The notes below the pieces were generated by a model. The model worked only from the letters and a program-made list of their open reading frames with translations, searched no databases and had not been told where the DNA came from. A stretch of DNA of 64,000 bases from Simplicispira lacusdiani (lineage in GTDB: Bacteria; Pseudomonadota; Gammaproteobacteria; Burkholderiales; Burkholderiaceae_C), in assembly GCF_003604195.1 (NCBI RefSeq), contig NZ_QXGR01000001.1:1-64000 (forward strand). The letters run 5' to 3'. Each line of letters begins with the position of its first letter. Positions within the stretch are counted from its first letter, which is position 1. A program made the translations under genes and the position numbers. Below, piece after piece: positions 10,959 through 20,871 of this stretch.

Positions 10959-11575
10959 AGAACCCTCCACCCATCTCCCCCCAACCACCCCATCTGCTGC
11001 TGGTGGACGACGATCGCCTGATCCTCGCCACCCTCGCGAACGGCCTGCGCGACGCCGGCTACGAGGTCACCACCGCCGAGTCCGTGGACGACGCCGAAGC
11101 GCTGCTGACCAGCAGCCTGCGGCCCGACCTGGCCATCATCGACGTGCGCATGCCCGGGCGCGACGGCCTGGAGCTGGCCGAGCGCCTGCGCAGCCTCGAC
11201 CACATCCCCTTCCTCATGCTCAGCGCCTACAGCGACGCCCTGACCGTCGAACGCGCCACGGACTTCGGCGCGCTGGGCTACATGGTCAAGCCCATCGACG
11301 TGGTGCAGATCCGACCCGCCGTGGAGGCCGCGCTGCGACGCGCCCGGGACCTGGACGAGCTGCGCCAGGCACGCGCCCAGCTGCAGAAGGCCCTGGACGG
11401 CGACCGCGACATCAACGTGGCCACCGGCATCACCATGATGCAGTACCGGCTGGCGCGCCCCGCGGCCTTCGAGCTGCTGCGGTCCTCCTCGCGCTCGCAA
11501 AGGCGCAAGCTCGCCGACCTGGCGCGCGAGGTCATCCAGCTGTGCGACACCCTGCAAAAGGACCCAAAGTCTTGA
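10955..11575 (+). CDS. Response regulator with ANTAR RNA-binding domain
   Basis: This 206-aa protein has an N-terminal receiver domain with the acidic triad DDD (residues 18-20), phospho-acceptor Asp63 (AIIDVRMPG) and Lys112 (YMVKP). A coiled linker precedes a C-terminal ANTAR domain (about 145-200, with NVATGITMMQYRL and EVIQLCDTL). ANTAR proteins bind dual-hairpin RNA and prevent transcription termination. Its ATG overlaps the kinase stop, so it is almost certainly the cognate partner. No dual-hairpin target was identified with confidence; the 268-bp leader before the GGDEF-EAL gene is the nearest place to look. Confidence 0.9.
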   Translation: MKNPPPISPQPPHLLLVDDDRLILATLANGLRDAGYEVTTAESVDDAEALLTSSLRPDLAIIDVRMPGRDGLELAERLRSLDHIPFLMLSAYSDALTVERATDFGALGYMVKPIDVVQIRPAVEAALRRARDLDELRQARAQLQKALDGDRDINVATGITMMQYRLARPAAFELLRSSSRSQRRKLADLAREVIQLCDTLQKDPKS

Positions 11576-11843
11576 CCGCTGTCATGGGGTTTTCACGTAT
11601 TCCGGATAAAAATTCTCGTCCCAGAATTCATTTTCCTGTTCGCTGAGCCGCCTGTGCCCCCGGCCGCCCAGCACCACGAGGCCCCGAACACGCCTCGCGA
11701 GATCCATGGCCCCCCGGCCAGGGATTCATGCAAATGTTCGGCCCCGCCCCGCTTCTTCTCGCCACCAGCATGCAGGCAACAGCGCAGCGACGCCTCCAGA
11801 GCGCCGCCATGCAGGCCTGCGCGCACTCCCGCCGCCCCCAGCC

Positions 11844-14117
11844 ATGAGCACGCCCCCGCTCCCGCTGAGCAGTTCCTGGAACGGCCCCCTGGATGCGCGC
11901 CCGGACATCGGGCACGCCCTGTTCTCGCGCTTTCGCATCGGCACCCGCCTGGCGGCCATGATGGCGCTGGCCGTCCTGGTGACGGTGGTCCTGGCCACCG
12001 CCGGCATCCAGGGACTGGCGACCGCCAACGAAAGCCTGCGCGCCGTCCATGAGGACCGCATGAAGCCGGTGCGCACGCTTTCTCAGATCGCGCACCTCAT
12101 GCTGTCCAACCAGCACCAGCTGCAGATGGCCCTGGCGCAGACCGCGACACAGGGCGCCCCCAGCAGGATCATGCTGAACCCGGATCTCGCGCGCAGCGCG
12201 GCCCAGGCCATCGAGCACAACGTGATCGCCATCGACCGGCTGTGGAGCCTCTACACCGCCGGCCCCCGGACCCCGCAGGAGCTGGCGCTGTCCGACCGTT
12301 TCGCCAGCCGCCGTGCGCACTACCTGCGCGAGGCCGTCATGCCGGCGCTCGCGGCCCTGCGTTCCCTGGACTACCAGGACACCCAGCGCCTGGCGGCCCT
12401 GGTCCGTCAGCTCTACGAGCGCGCCAGCCCGGACGTCCAGGCCCTGATCGACATGCAGTTCAACCAGGCCCGCGCGGCCTATGAAGCCGGCGTGCAACGC
12501 TACGAGCAGACGCGCAGGCTGGCCATCGGCGCGCTGCTGCTGTCCATGGCCGTGCTGGGCTTTCTCGGCGTGATGCTGATCCGCTCCATCGTCCGCCCGC
12601 TGCGCCAGGTGACCGAGGTGTTCCGCCACATCGCCGATGGCAGGCTCGACACCCCCATCCATGTGCAGGGCAAGGACGAAATCAGCACGGTGCTGACAGA
12701 GCTGCGCTCCATGCAGCACCGCCTGGCCGCGAACGAAAAGGCCATCCACCAGCTTGCCTACTACGACCCGCTGACCGATTTGCCCAACCGGCGGCTGCTG
12801 CGCGACCGTCTGCAGGCCGCGCTGACCGCCAGCCGCCAGGACGACCGGCACCGTGCCGTGCTGCTGCTCGACCTGGACAACTTCAAGACCATCAACGACA
12901 CCCTGGGCCACGAGATCGGCGACCAGCATCTGCTGGAAGTGGCGCAGCGCCTGCGCATGGCCGTGCATGCGCCCCACTCCATCGCGCGCATCGGCGGGGA
13001 TGAGTTCGTCGTCCTGATGGATCTCCTGTCGCCCACCGAGACCGAGGCCCTGGCGCAGGCCGAGGCCCTGGCCAGCCAACTGCTGGCCGCCGTGTCCCGG
13101 CCCTGCCCGCTGGCCGGGCAGATCTACCATGGCAGCGCCAGCATCGGCATCTGCCTGTTCAAGAACCACAATTCCAGCATCAAGGAACTGCTCAAGCGCG
13201 CCGATGCGGCCATGTACCAGGCCAAGAACGCGGGGCGCAACGGCCACTGCCTCTTCAATCCTTCCATGCAGGTCCAGCTGGAAACCCGCACGGCCCTGGA
13301 AACGGCCCTGCGCGGGGCCGTGGAGGCCGGCCAGCTCCAGTTGCATTACCAGGCCCAGGTCAGCGCCACCGGCCGGCCCGTCGGCGCGGAAGTGCTGCTG
13401 CGCTGGAACCATCCGGTGCATGGCCCGGTGGCGCCAGCCGAGTTCATCCCCATCGCCGAGGCGTCGGGCCTCATCCTGCCCATAGGCGCCTGGGTGCTGG
13501 AGCAGGCCTGCGCCCAGCTCGCTACCTGGAGCACGCAGGCAGCGACCCGGCACCTGGAACTGGCGGTCAACGTGAGCGCACGCCAGTTCCGGCACCCCGG
13601 CTTCGTGGACCAGGTCTGCCGGTCGCTCCAGCAGTCCGGGGCCAACCCAGGCAAGCTGGTGCTGGAGCTGACGGAAAGCCTGGTGCTCGACGACATCGCC
13701 GACACCGTGGACAAGATGCAGACCTTGCGACAGCACGGCGTGCGCTTCGCGCTGGACGACTTCGGCACGGGCTATTCGTCGCTCGCGCAGCTCAAGCGCC
13801 TGCCCCTGGAACACCTCAAGATCGACCGCAGCTTCGTCGAAGACATTGTTTCCGACGCAAGCGATGCCGCCATTGTCCAGACCATCATCGACATGGCCCG
13901 CAACCTGGGGCTGAACGTGATTGCCGAGGGCGTGGAAACCCCGGCACAACGCCAGGCCCTGCTGGAGCTGCAATGCCTGGTCTTCCAGGGCTACCTGTTC
14001 AGCCATCCCCTGCCGATCGCCCGATTCGCGCAATGGCTGGAGCAGCATGCCTCCCCTTTCGTTCCCGCCACTGCAACGCCCGCTCCTTGGGCCACACCCT
14101 CCGGAGAGTTCACATGA
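11844..14117 (+). CDS. Membrane GGDEF-EAL protein with MCP-like sensor and HAMP
   Basis: This 757-aa protein is predicted to turn over cyclic di-GMP. It has an N-terminal TM, a periplasmic four-helix-bundle sensor related to chemoreceptor ligand domains, a second TM and HAMP (near residues 235-300), then GGDEF (motif GGDEF intact near residue 383) and EAL (EVLLRW near 515, DDFGTGYSS near 638). Both catalytic signatures look complete. I chose the ATG of MSTPPLPL because upstream codons are low-complexity Pro/Arg. Its stop overlaps the start of the next gene, an MCP with a related sensor domain. An AT-rich stretch at 11578-11640 may hold the promoter. Confidence 0.9.
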   Translation: MSTPPLPLSSSWNGPLDARPDIGHALFSRFRIGTRLAAMMALAVLVTVVLATAGIQGLATANESLRAVHEDRMKPVRTLSQIAHLMLSNQHQLQMALAQTATQGAPSRIMLNPDLARSAAQAIEHNVIAIDRLWSLYTAGPRTPQELALSDRFASRRAHYLREAVMPALAALRSLDYQDTQRLAALVRQLYERASPDVQALIDMQFNQARAAYEAGVQRYEQTRRLAIGALLLSMAVLGFLGVMLIRSIVRPLRQVTEVFRHIADGRLDTPIHVQGKDEISTVLTELRSMQHRLAANEKAIHQLAYYDPLTDLPNRRLLRDRLQAALTASRQDDRHRAVLLLDLDNFKTINDTLGHEIGDQHLLEVAQRLRMAVHAPHSIARIGGDEFVVLMDLLSPTETEALAQAEALASQLLAAVSRPCPLAGQIYHGSASIGICLFKNHNSSIKELLKRADAAMYQAKNAGRNGHCLFNPSMQVQLETRTALETALRGAVEAGQLQLHYQAQVSATGRPVGAEVLLRWNHPVHGPVAPAEFIPIAEASGLILPIGAWVLEQACAQLATWSTQAATRHLELAVNVSARQFRHPGFVDQVCRSLQQSGANPGKLVLELTESLVLDDIADTVDKMQTLRQHGVRFALDDFGTGYSSLAQLKRLPLEHLKIDRSFVEDIVSDASDAAIVQTIIDMARNLGLNVIAEGVETPAQRQALLELQCLVFQGYLFSHPLPIARFAQWLEQHASPFVPATATPAPWATPSGEFT

Positions 14118-15790
14118 ATCGCTTCAAGATTTCCACCCGCGTCGCAGCCCTCGCTGGCCTTCTTTCCCTGCTGCTGCTGGCCATCGGCAGCCTGGGGCTG
14201 TGGGGCATCTCCCAGTCCAACAAGGCCCTGCACTCCATGTACGAGGACCGGCTCACCACCACGGCGGACATCGGACAGATCCAGTCGCTGCTATTGCGCA
14301 ACCGCCTGGCCCTTGCCGTGGCACTGGTCACACCGGACGAGGCAACGATCAAGGCCAGCACGGCGGAAGTGGAAGCCAACATCGCTGCCATCACCCGCAT
14401 ATGGGATAACTATCTGGCGCGTCCGCACAGCCCGCAGGAGGAACAACTGGCCAAGGCCTTCACCGATAACCGGGGGCGCTTCGTGCGCGAAGGCCTGCGG
14501 CCCACCGTGGCGGCACTGCGCGCCGGCGATATTCCTGGCGCCAACCGCATCGTCATCGAACAGGTGCGCCCGCTCTATCTCCCCGTGGGAGAAGGTATCA
14601 ACGCCCTGCTCCAGCTCCAGTTCGACGAAGGCAAGAAGGCCTACGAACAGGGCGACGCCCAATACGCCATGATCCGCGCGGCTGCCGTCGCCTCCATCGT
14701 CCTCGGCCTGCTGTTCGCCGCCCTGTTCGCCACCACGCTGGTGCGCGGCATCTCCCACTCGCTCGGCCATGCCATCGAGGTGGCCGAAACCATCGCCAAG
14801 GGCGATCTCAGCCACCCCGTCCAGGCCGATGGTCGGGACGAGGCCGCCCAGGTGCTGCATGCGCTCGATGCCATGCAGAAGCAGCTGACCGGCATCGTCG
14901 GCACCATCCGCGAAGGCAGCGAGAGCGTGGCCAGCGCCTCCAGCCAGATCTTCATGGGCAACCACGACCTGGCCAGCCGCACCGAGCAGCAGGCCAGCGC
15001 GCTGGAACAGACCGCCGCCGCCATGGAGCAGCTCAACGCCACCGTGCAGCAGAACGCCGACAACTCCCGCCAGGCCCAGCAACTGGCGGCCAACGCCAGC
15101 GCCGTCGCCCTGCGCGGGGGCGAGGTGATGGGACAGGTGGTGAACACCATGCAAGAAATCCACACCTCATCGGGCAAGATCGCCGACATCATCGGCGTGA
15201 TCGACGGCATCGCCTTCCAGACCAACATCCTGGCGCTCAACGCCGCCGTGGAGGCGGCGCGCGCGGGCGAGCAAGGCCGGGGCTTCGCCGTGGTGGCCTC
15301 CGAGGTGCGCAGCCTGGCCAGCCGCTCGGCCGAGGCCGCCAAGGAGATCAAGGCGCTCATCAGCTCCAGCGTGGAGCGCGTGGGCAAGGGCACCGAACTG
15401 GTGAACACGGCCGGTCAGACCATGGAGGAAGCCGTGGCCGCGATCCAGCGCGTGACCACGCTGATGACCGACATCAGCGCTGCCAGTGTCGAGCAAAGCA
15501 GCGGCATGGGCCAGATCGGCGAGGCCGTGCAGCACCTGGACCAGACCACGCAGCAGAACGCCGCGCTGGTGGAAGAGCTGTCAGCCGCCGCGCGCAGCCT
15601 GCAGGACCAGGCCAAGGCCCAGGTTCAGACCATCGCCGTGTTCACGCTGGCGGGCGACACCCCCAGCCACCAGCCCTCCAGGCCCGCCCAGCCGGTGCCA
15701 ACGGCCTTGCCGGCACAGGCCGCGCACAGCGCACTGCCAGCACCGGCACGGGGGGTCATGCAGCCACGCCTGGCCGCAGCGGCCAGCTGA
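14114..15790 (+). CDS. Methyl-accepting chemotaxis protein (Tar-like sensor)
   Basis: This 558-aa chemoreceptor has a TM at residues 9-33, a periplasmic four-helix-bundle domain (about 35-190), a second TM, HAMP (about 215-265) and a cytoplasmic signalling domain with the hairpin tip [20 protein letters not shown]. The C-terminus ends in a Pro/Ala-rich tail without an obvious NWETF-like CheR/CheB tether. Translation is coupled to the GGDEF-EAL gene by an ATGA overlap, and the two periplasmic domains share motifs (YEDR near the start; [11 protein letters not shown] versus [11 protein letters not shown]). It ends 6 bp from the stop of the convergent second receptor. Confidence 0.93.
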   Translation: MNRFKISTRVAALAGLLSLLLLAIGSLGLWGISQSNKALHSMYEDRLTTTADIGQIQSLLLRNRLALAVALVTPDEATIKASTAEVEANIAAITRIWDNYLARPHSPQEEQLAKAFTDNRGRFVREGLRPTVAALRAGDIPGANRIVIEQVRPLYLPVGEGINALLQLQFDEGKKAYEQGDAQYAMIRAAAVASIVLGLLFAALFATTLVRGISHSLGHAIEVAETIAKGDLSHPVQADGRDEAAQVLHALDAMQKQLTGIVGTIREGSESVASASSQIFMGNHDLASRTEQQASALEQTAAAMEQLNATVQQNADNSRQAQQLAANASAVALRGGEVMGQVVNTMQEIHTSSGKIADIIGVIDGIAFQTNILALNAAVEAARAGEQGRGFAVVASEVRSLASRSAEAAKEIKALISSSVERVGKGTELVNTAGQTMEEAVAAIQRVTTLMTDISAASVEQSSGMGQIGEAVQHLDQTTQQNAALVEELSAAARSLQDQAKAQVQTIAVFTLAGDTPSHQPSRPAQPVPTALPAQAAHSALPAPARGVMQPRLAAAAS

Positions 15791-15796
15791 CCGGCG

Positions 15797-17443
15797 TCAG
15801 ACCGCCAGCCTGGGCAGCCCTGGCCGCAGGGCCGGCACCGCCGTCCTGGTTTCCAGGGCGGGCGCAGGCACCTGCGGGCTCTCGGCATGCGAGGGCTCGT
15901 CACCCAGGCGAAACACCTCCACGGAGCGGACCAGCTCCTGCGCCTGTCCCCGCAGGCTGCTGGCGGCCGCGGCCATTTCCTCCACCAGCGCGGCGTTCTG
16001 CTGCGTGGTCTGGTCCATCTGGATGACGGCCTCGCCGACCTGATCCACCCCTTGGCTCTGCTCGGTGCTGGCGGCGCTGATCTCTCCCATCAGGTCGGTC
16101 ACCCGGCGGATGGCGGCCACCACTTCCTGCATCGTCGCCCCGGCCTGATCGACCAGTTGGGAGCCGGCCTCGACCCGTTCCACGCTCGTGCCGATGAGCG
16201 TCTTGATCTCCTTGGCGGCCTCGGCCGAGCGGCTGGCCAGGCTGCGCACCTCGGAGGCCACCACGGCGAAGCCCCGGCCCTGATCGCCCGCGCGCGCCGC
16301 CTCCACGGCGGCGTTGAGCGCCAGGATGTTGGTCTGGAAGGCGATACCGTCGATCACGCCAATGATGTCGGCGATCCTGCGCGAGCTGTCGTTGATGCCC
16401 TTCATGGTCTCGACGACCTCGCCCACCACCGCGCCGCCGCGCTCGGCCACCGTGGTGGCCGACATGGCGAGCTGGTTGGCCTGGCGCGCGTTGTCGGCAT
16501 TCTGGCGCACGGTGGAATTGAGCTGCTCCATGGAAGCCGCCGTCTGCTCCAGGGCGCTGGCCTGCTGCTCGGTGCGCGCGCTCAGGTCGTGGTTCGCCTG
16601 GGCGATCTGGGCGCTGGCCGAGGCCACGCTCTCCGACCCGGAGCGCACGTTCGACACCACCTTGCGCAGACTTTCCATCATCTGCTGCAGGGAGCGCAGC
16701 AGCTGCGCCGTCTCGTTGCGCCCCTGCACCTGGAGCGCCATGCCCAGGTTGCCGGCGGCCACCGCATGCGACACCTCCACCGCCTGCCGCAGGGGGCCGG
16801 TGATGGCACGGATGATCCATGCCGCCAGGACCGCCGCCACGAGCAAGGCCAGCAAGATGGTGGCCCAGACGGTGTTCTGGATCGACACCACGTCGGCCTG
16901 GGCGCTGTCGACCGATTGGCCCAGCAGCTCCGTCTGGAAGCCGATCAGGGCTTCCACCGCGCTGAAATAGGCATCGAGCACGGGCCGGACATCCTTGAGA
17001 AGGTAGCGGCGCGCGTCCTCGGCATTGCCCTGCTCCACCAAGGCAAGGTAGCGCTCCTGGGCCTCGATGTAGCGGGCACGCTGCGCCTCGATGGCCGCCA
17101 ACAGCTCCTTGCCCCGGGGCGCGATGATCTCGGCCTTGAGGCGGGCGAGTGCTTCACCCACCTTCTGCCGCGACGCCAGCACCGCCTGCCGCTGGCGCTG
17201 GACCTCGTCGCCGCTCTCGGCGAGCACCATGTTGCGCATCCCGATGGCGATCTGCCCGAGGTGGCCCTTGATATCGTTGAGCACGGCGACGCGCGGAATA
17301 CGCTCATCGGTCACGACACGAAAATCCTCTCGGATAGCAGCGCTTTTCCAGAGCGCCACGGCCCCGAGGGCCATGATCAGCACACCCATCAGGGCGAAAC
17401 CCAGGACCAGCCTGGTCGAGATTTTCATATCGCTCGGCTTCAT
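15797..17443 (-). CDS. Methyl-accepting chemotaxis protein
   Basis: This 548-aa chemoreceptor has the same plan: TM (residues 11-30), a Tar-like four-helix periplasmic domain, second TM, HAMP and a signalling domain with [20 protein letters not shown]. The cytoplasmic half is nearly identical to that of the neighbouring receptor while the periplasmic half differs, as expected after duplication and sensor divergence. A good Shine-Dalgarno (GAGGAGG) precedes the ATG giving [11 protein letters not shown]; an internal ATG five codons later is a weaker option. It is convergent with the other receptor and divergent from marC. Confidence 0.93.
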   Translation of the reverse strand: MKPSDMKISTRLVLGFALMGVLIMALGAVALWKSAAIREDFRVVTDERIPRVAVLNDIKGHLGQIAIGMRNMVLAESGDEVQRQRQAVLASRQKVGEALARLKAEIIAPRGKELLAAIEAQRARYIEAQERYLALVEQGNAEDARRYLLKDVRPVLDAYFSAVEALIGFQTELLGQSVDSAQADVVSIQNTVWATILLALLVAAVLAAWIIRAITGPLRQAVEVSHAVAAGNLGMALQVQGRNETAQLLRSLQQMMESLRKVVSNVRSGSESVASASAQIAQANHDLSARTEQQASALEQTAASMEQLNSTVRQNADNARQANQLAMSATTVAERGGAVVGEVVETMKGINDSSRRIADIIGVIDGIAFQTNILALNAAVEAARAGDQGRGFAVVASEVRSLASRSAEAAKEIKTLIGTSVERVEAGSQLVDQAGATMQEVVAAIRRVTDLMGEISAASTEQSQGVDQVGEAVIQMDQTTQQNAALVEEMAAAASSLRGQAQELVRSVEVFRLGDEPSHAESPQVPAPALETRTAVPALRPGLPRLAV

Positions 17444-17626
17444 GGAACACCTCCTCGCGGGGACAGGGCTTAGGGTGGAAGTACGGTTTGTAACGCCGTT
17501 TTTTTTCACGCACAAGTTATTTCTGCGACAACGGCATGACAGCAAAACTCGCCCACGCAACGCCCCGCCCAGGTGCCCACCAGCGGTTTTCCCGCTAGGA
17601 TCGCACCACGCATCCGGAGAACCACG

Positions 17627-18262
17627 TTGGACCTCAAGCCCCTCATCACCCTGTTGGCCATCGTCAACCCGCTGGCCATCGTGCCGTTCTTCATCCACTA
17701 CACGCAGGGCTTCTCGGAACAACAGCGCCTGCGCACCATCCGCACGGCCTCGTTCGCCGCGTTCTGCGTGATCGCCGCCTGCGCGCTGCTGGGCCTGCAG
17801 ATCCTGGACTTCTTCAGCATCTCGCTGCAGAGCTTCCAGGTCGGCGGCGGCATGCTGCTGCTCATCAGCGCCATGAACATGCTCAACGCCCAGCCCGCCG
17901 AGGCCAAGCCCCACACGCATGAGCTGGAGGAAGGCGCCGAGAAGGCCGCCGCCGGCGCCAGCATCGCCGTGGTGCCGCTCACCATTCCGCTGCTCACCGG
18001 CCCGGCCACCATGTCCACCGTGGTGATCTACGCCGACCGCGCCCAGACCTTCTGGCAGCACGCCGCGTTGGTGGGCTATGGCGTGGTCATCGCCGCCGCC
18101 ACGGCGGTGTGCTTCTCGCTGGCCGAACCGATCGCGCGCATCCTGGGCAAGACCGGCATCAACGTCATGACCCGGCTCATGGGCCTGATCCTCGCCGCGC
18201 TGGCCGTGGAGGTGATGGCCGAGGGCCTGGTCAAGCTGTTCCCGGTCCTGGTCGCGCGCTAG
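17627..18262 (+). CDS. MarC-family membrane protein
   Basis: This 211-aa inner-membrane protein has six predicted helices and the MarC/UPF0056 features [15 protein letters not shown] and [17 protein letters not shown]. The molecular function of this family is unsettled. No ATG fits; the TTG start is preceded by CCGGAGAACC, a good ribosome-binding site, and gives [11 protein letters not shown] after the initiator. It is followed by a family 2 repeat and then creB. Confidence 0.85.
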   Translation: MDLKPLITLLAIVNPLAIVPFFIHYTQGFSEQQRLRTIRTASFAAFCVIAACALLGLQILDFFSISLQSFQVGGGMLLLISAMNMLNAQPAEAKPHTHELEEGAEKAAAGASIAVVPLTIPLLTGPATMSTVVIYADRAQTFWQHAALVGYGVVIAAATAVCFSLAEPIARILGKTGINVMTRLMGLILAALAVEVMAEGLVKLFPVLVAR

Positions 18263-18270
18263 AGATGCAA

Positions 18271-18390
18271 TACCCCCCTGTGTCGCTTCGCTCCTTCCCC
18301 TTCACTCGCCTCGCTGCGCGGTGCGGGAGGGGGGACGCCGCCAGCGCGGCGGGGCGGCCCTTGCGCGGCGGCCGCTGGCTTGGCCGCGCC
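18271..18390 (+). repeat. GC-rich dispersed repeat, family 2, copy 1
   Basis: This roughly 120-bp element fills most of the marC-creB gap. It begins CCCCCCTGTGTCGCTTCGCT, continues with a CTCCTTCCCC stretch and ends with GGGGCGGCCCTTGCGCGGCG and a CTTGGCCGCGCC tail. The same order of blocks appears after creC and, inverted, inside the ABC exporter operon at 53.3 kb. Confidence 0.7.
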
Positions 18391-18435
18391 AGTCTCAGGC
18401 ATCCGTGGTGACGCGCCGCACCGTGGAGAACTGAA

Positions 18436-19113
18436 ATGTCCGCCCATGTGCTGCTGCTGGAGGACGACCCGGCCATCGCCCGCACGGTCGCCTACGCGCT
18501 GGAGCGCGAGGGCCTGCGCACCACGCACAGCCTGCTGCTGCAGGACGCGCGCAACCTGCTGCGCCACGGCGCGTTCGACCTGCTGGTGCTCGATGTCGGC
18601 CTGCCCGACGGCAGCGGCCTGGACCTGTGCCGCGAGGTGCGCGCCGCCGGCGGAACGCCGGTGCTGATGCTCAGCGCGCACGGCGAGGAGATCGACCGCG
18701 TGCTGGGCCTGGAACTGGGCGCCGACGACTACCTCGCCAAGCCCTTCAGCCCGCGCGAGCTGGCCGCGCGCGTGAAGGCGCTGCTGCGCCGCGCCGCCGT
18801 GCAGGCGCCGGCGCCCTTGGCCCGCACCGCGCCCTTCCTCGACGACCGCGCCGGCCAGCGCATGGTCCTGCACGGCCGGCCGCTGGCGCTCACGCGGCGC
18901 GAATACCGCCTGCTGGCCTGCCTGCTGGCGGGCGCGGGCCGCATCCATGCGCGCGACACCCTGCTGGCCGCCGCCTGGGGCGACGAGAGCGACAGCCAGG
19001 ACCGCACCGTGGATACCCACATCAAGACCCTGCGCGCCAAGCTGCGCGAGGCCGACCCCACGCGCGAGTACATCAGCACGCACCGGGGCATGGGCTACTG
19101 CCTGGATGTTTGA
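18436..19113 (+). CDS. creB: Response regulator CreB (OmpR/PhoB family)
   Basis: This is a 225-aa transcription factor. The receiver domain has acidic residues at 10-11 (LEDDPA), phospho-acceptor Asp53 (VLDVGLPDG) and Lys102 (LAKPF). The winged-helix domain ends YISTHRGMGYCLDV. The CreB call rests mainly on context: the next gene encodes a CreC-like kinase and the one after a CreD protein, with cre-tag-like sites between. CreBC systems respond to growth or cell-wall status and activate creD. The stop codon abuts repeat copy D. Confidence 0.88.
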   Translation: MSAHVLLLEDDPAIARTVAYALEREGLRTTHSLLLQDARNLLRHGAFDLLVLDVGLPDGSGLDLCREVRAAGGTPVLMLSAHGEEIDRVLGLELGADDYLAKPFSPRELAARVKALLRRAAVQAPAPLARTAPFLDDRAGQRMVLHGRPLALTRREYRLLACLLAGAGRIHARDTLLAAAWGDESDSQDRTVDTHIKTLRAKLREADPTREYISTHRGMGYCLDV

Positions 19114-19169
19114 AGCCAAATTGGCCTCCAGCGCTTATCCAGCAGGCGCTGGCAGCTATGTTTTTTGAT
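19111..19169 (-). repeat. Dispersed intergenic palindromic repeat, family 1, copy D
   Basis: On the minus strand it reads AACATAGCTGCC, AGCGCCTGCTGGATAAGCGCTGG, then CCAATTTGGCTTC. The core arms are AGCGCC and GGCGCT. It occupies the creB-creC gap and starts at the creB stop codon. Confidence 0.7.
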
Positions 19170-19193
19170 AAGCCCCTTTTTCCTCGGTAAGCC

Positions 19194-20639
19194 ATGCGCC
19201 TCGGCATCCGCCTGCTGTTCGCCTTCTTCGTCATCAACGGCATCGCGGCCTTCTTCGTGCTGCGCGTGTTCACGGCGGAAATCAAGCCCAGCGTGCGCGA
19301 GGTGATGGAGGACATGATGGTGGACACCGCCAACCTCCTCGCCGAACTGGCCAGCGACGACCTTGCCACGGGCCGGCTGCAGGGCGGCGGCGCCACCAGC
19401 GCCTTTGCCCGCCAGGTGCGCCAATACGCCTCCCGCCCCGTCGACGCCGCGATCTGGGGCTTTGCCAAGCAGTCGCTCGACTACCGCATCTACGTCACCG
19501 ACGCCGCCGGGCGCGTGCTGTTCGACTCCGAGAACCAGGCCGTGGGCCAGGACTTCTCGCAGTGGCGCGATGTGGCCCGCACCCTGCGCGGCGAGTACGG
19601 CGCGCGCATGAGCCGCGAGACTCCGGCCGACGACGCCAGCGGCGTCATGCATGTCGCCGCGCCCATCCAGGTGCAGGGGCGCATCGCGGGCGTGCTCACC
19701 GTGGCGAAGCCCGTGCGCACGGTGCAGCGCTTCATCGACCGCGCCGAGCGCAAGGTGCTGATGGGCGGGCTGCTGCTGCTGGCGCTCTCGGCCGCCGTGG
19801 GCGTGGCCGTGACGCTGTGGATGGTGTGGAACGTGCGCCGCCTGCGCGACTACGCGCTGAGCGTGCAGGGCCCCGCCGACGGCGAGCACGACACGGCCGC
19901 CCCCACCGCGCTGGCCGTGCCCTCGGTACCGGGCGAGCTGGGCGACCTGGCGCGCGCCATGGACCGCATGCGCGCGCGGCTGGAGGGGCGCGACTACATC
20001 GAGGGCTACGTGCGCGCGCTGACGCACGAGCTCAAGAGCCCCGTGGCCGCCATCCGTGGCGCCGGCGAGTTGCTGCAGGAAGACCTGCCCGCCGCGGACC
20101 GGGCGCAGTTCGCCACCCAGGTGGTGCAGCAGAGCGAGCGCCTGCAGCGCCTCGTCGACCGCCTGCTGGAGCTGAGCAAGCTGGAACAGCGCCAGCACGC
20201 CGAGGCGCGCCACCCCGTGGCCCTGCAGGACTGCGCCCGCACCGCCATCGCGCACACCCAGGCGCGCGCGGCGCAGCGCGGCGTGGTGCTGGCGCTCGCC
20301 GGCCAGGGCGTCAGCGGCCCGTGGGAGGCCGAGCTCATCACCCTGGCGCTGACCAACCTGCTCGACAACGCGGTGGACTTCGCGCCCGAGGGCAGCACGG
20401 TGCAGGTGGCGCTGGACGGCGCGCGCGCCGTCGTGCAGGACGCCGGCCCCGGCGTGCCCGACTACGCCCTGCCGCGCCTGGGCGAGCGCTTCTTCACCAC
20501 GGCCCGCCCGAACGGCGAGCGCAGCGGCTCGGGCCTGGGCTTGGCCATCGTGCGGCGCGTGATGGCGCTGCACGGCGGCCACATGGAGGTACGCAACACC
20601 CTGCCCGGCCTGCGCGTGGAGCTGGTGTTTCCCGCGTGA
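19194..20639 (+). CDS. creC: Two-component sensor kinase CreC
   Basis: This 481-aa inner-membrane histidine kinase has a TM at residues 5-25, a periplasmic CreC/DctS-like sensor domain with FDSENQAVGQDFSQW, a second TM near 185-205, HAMP-like linker, HisKA with H-box ALTHELKSP (His278), and HATPase with NLLDNAVDFAP and GSGLGLAI. It is predicted to phosphorylate CreB. The gene follows creB after an 80-bp gap filled by repeat copy D; a second-family repeat follows its stop. Confidence 0.9.
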   Translation: MRLGIRLLFAFFVINGIAAFFVLRVFTAEIKPSVREVMEDMMVDTANLLAELASDDLATGRLQGGGATSAFARQVRQYASRPVDAAIWGFAKQSLDYRIYVTDAAGRVLFDSENQAVGQDFSQWRDVARTLRGEYGARMSRETPADDASGVMHVAAPIQVQGRIAGVLTVAKPVRTVQRFIDRAERKVLMGGLLLLALSAAVGVAVTLWMVWNVRRLRDYALSVQGPADGEHDTAAPTALAVPSVPGELGDLARAMDRMRARLEGRDYIEGYVRALTHELKSPVAAIRGAGELLQEDLPAADRAQFATQVVQQSERLQRLVDRLLELSKLEQRQHAEARHPVALQDCARTAIAHTQARAAQRGVVLALAGQGVSGPWEAELITLALTNLLDNAVDFAPEGSTVQVALDGARAVVQDAGPGVPDYALPRLGERFFTTARPNGERSGSGLGLAIVRRVMALHGGHMEVRNTLPGLRVELVFPA

Positions 20640-20645
20640 TGCGGA

Positions 20646-20738
20646 ACACCCCCCCGGGTCGCTTCGCTCCTTCCCCCCGCTCTCGCACCGCTGCGGCGGG
20701 GCGGCCCTTGCACGGCGGCCGCTGACCCAGGCCGCACC
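20646..20738 (+). repeat. GC-rich dispersed repeat, family 2, copy 2 (shorter)
   Basis: It has the same blocks as the copy after marC (CGGGTCGCTTCGCTCCTTCC, then GGGGCGGCCCTTGCACGGCG and GCCGCTGACCCAGGCCGC) but lacks about 25 bp of the middle. It immediately follows the creC stop. Confidence 0.65.
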
Positions 20739-20792
20739 GGCATCGCGCGCCATGAGCGCTCCAACACGGCGCTGAAGAACGGATACACGGAT

Positions 20793-20828
20793 TTCACCTT
20801 CGCCTCACAAACTTCATGGTTCCCTCAC
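20793..20828 (+). promoter_or_regulatory. Tandem cre-tag-like CreB sites upstream of creD
   Basis: TTCAC-N6-CTCAC (20793-20808) and TTCAT-N6-CTCAC (20813-20828) match the published cre-tag TTCAC-N6-TTCAC at nine and eight of ten positions. Their starts are exactly 20 bp apart, two helical turns, so two CreB dimers would sit on one face. They lie 44-79 bp before the creD start. Confidence 0.65.
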
Positions 20829-20871
20829 GGCCGGGGTGAACACTGGCTCCACATTCACCGTGGAGGACGCC

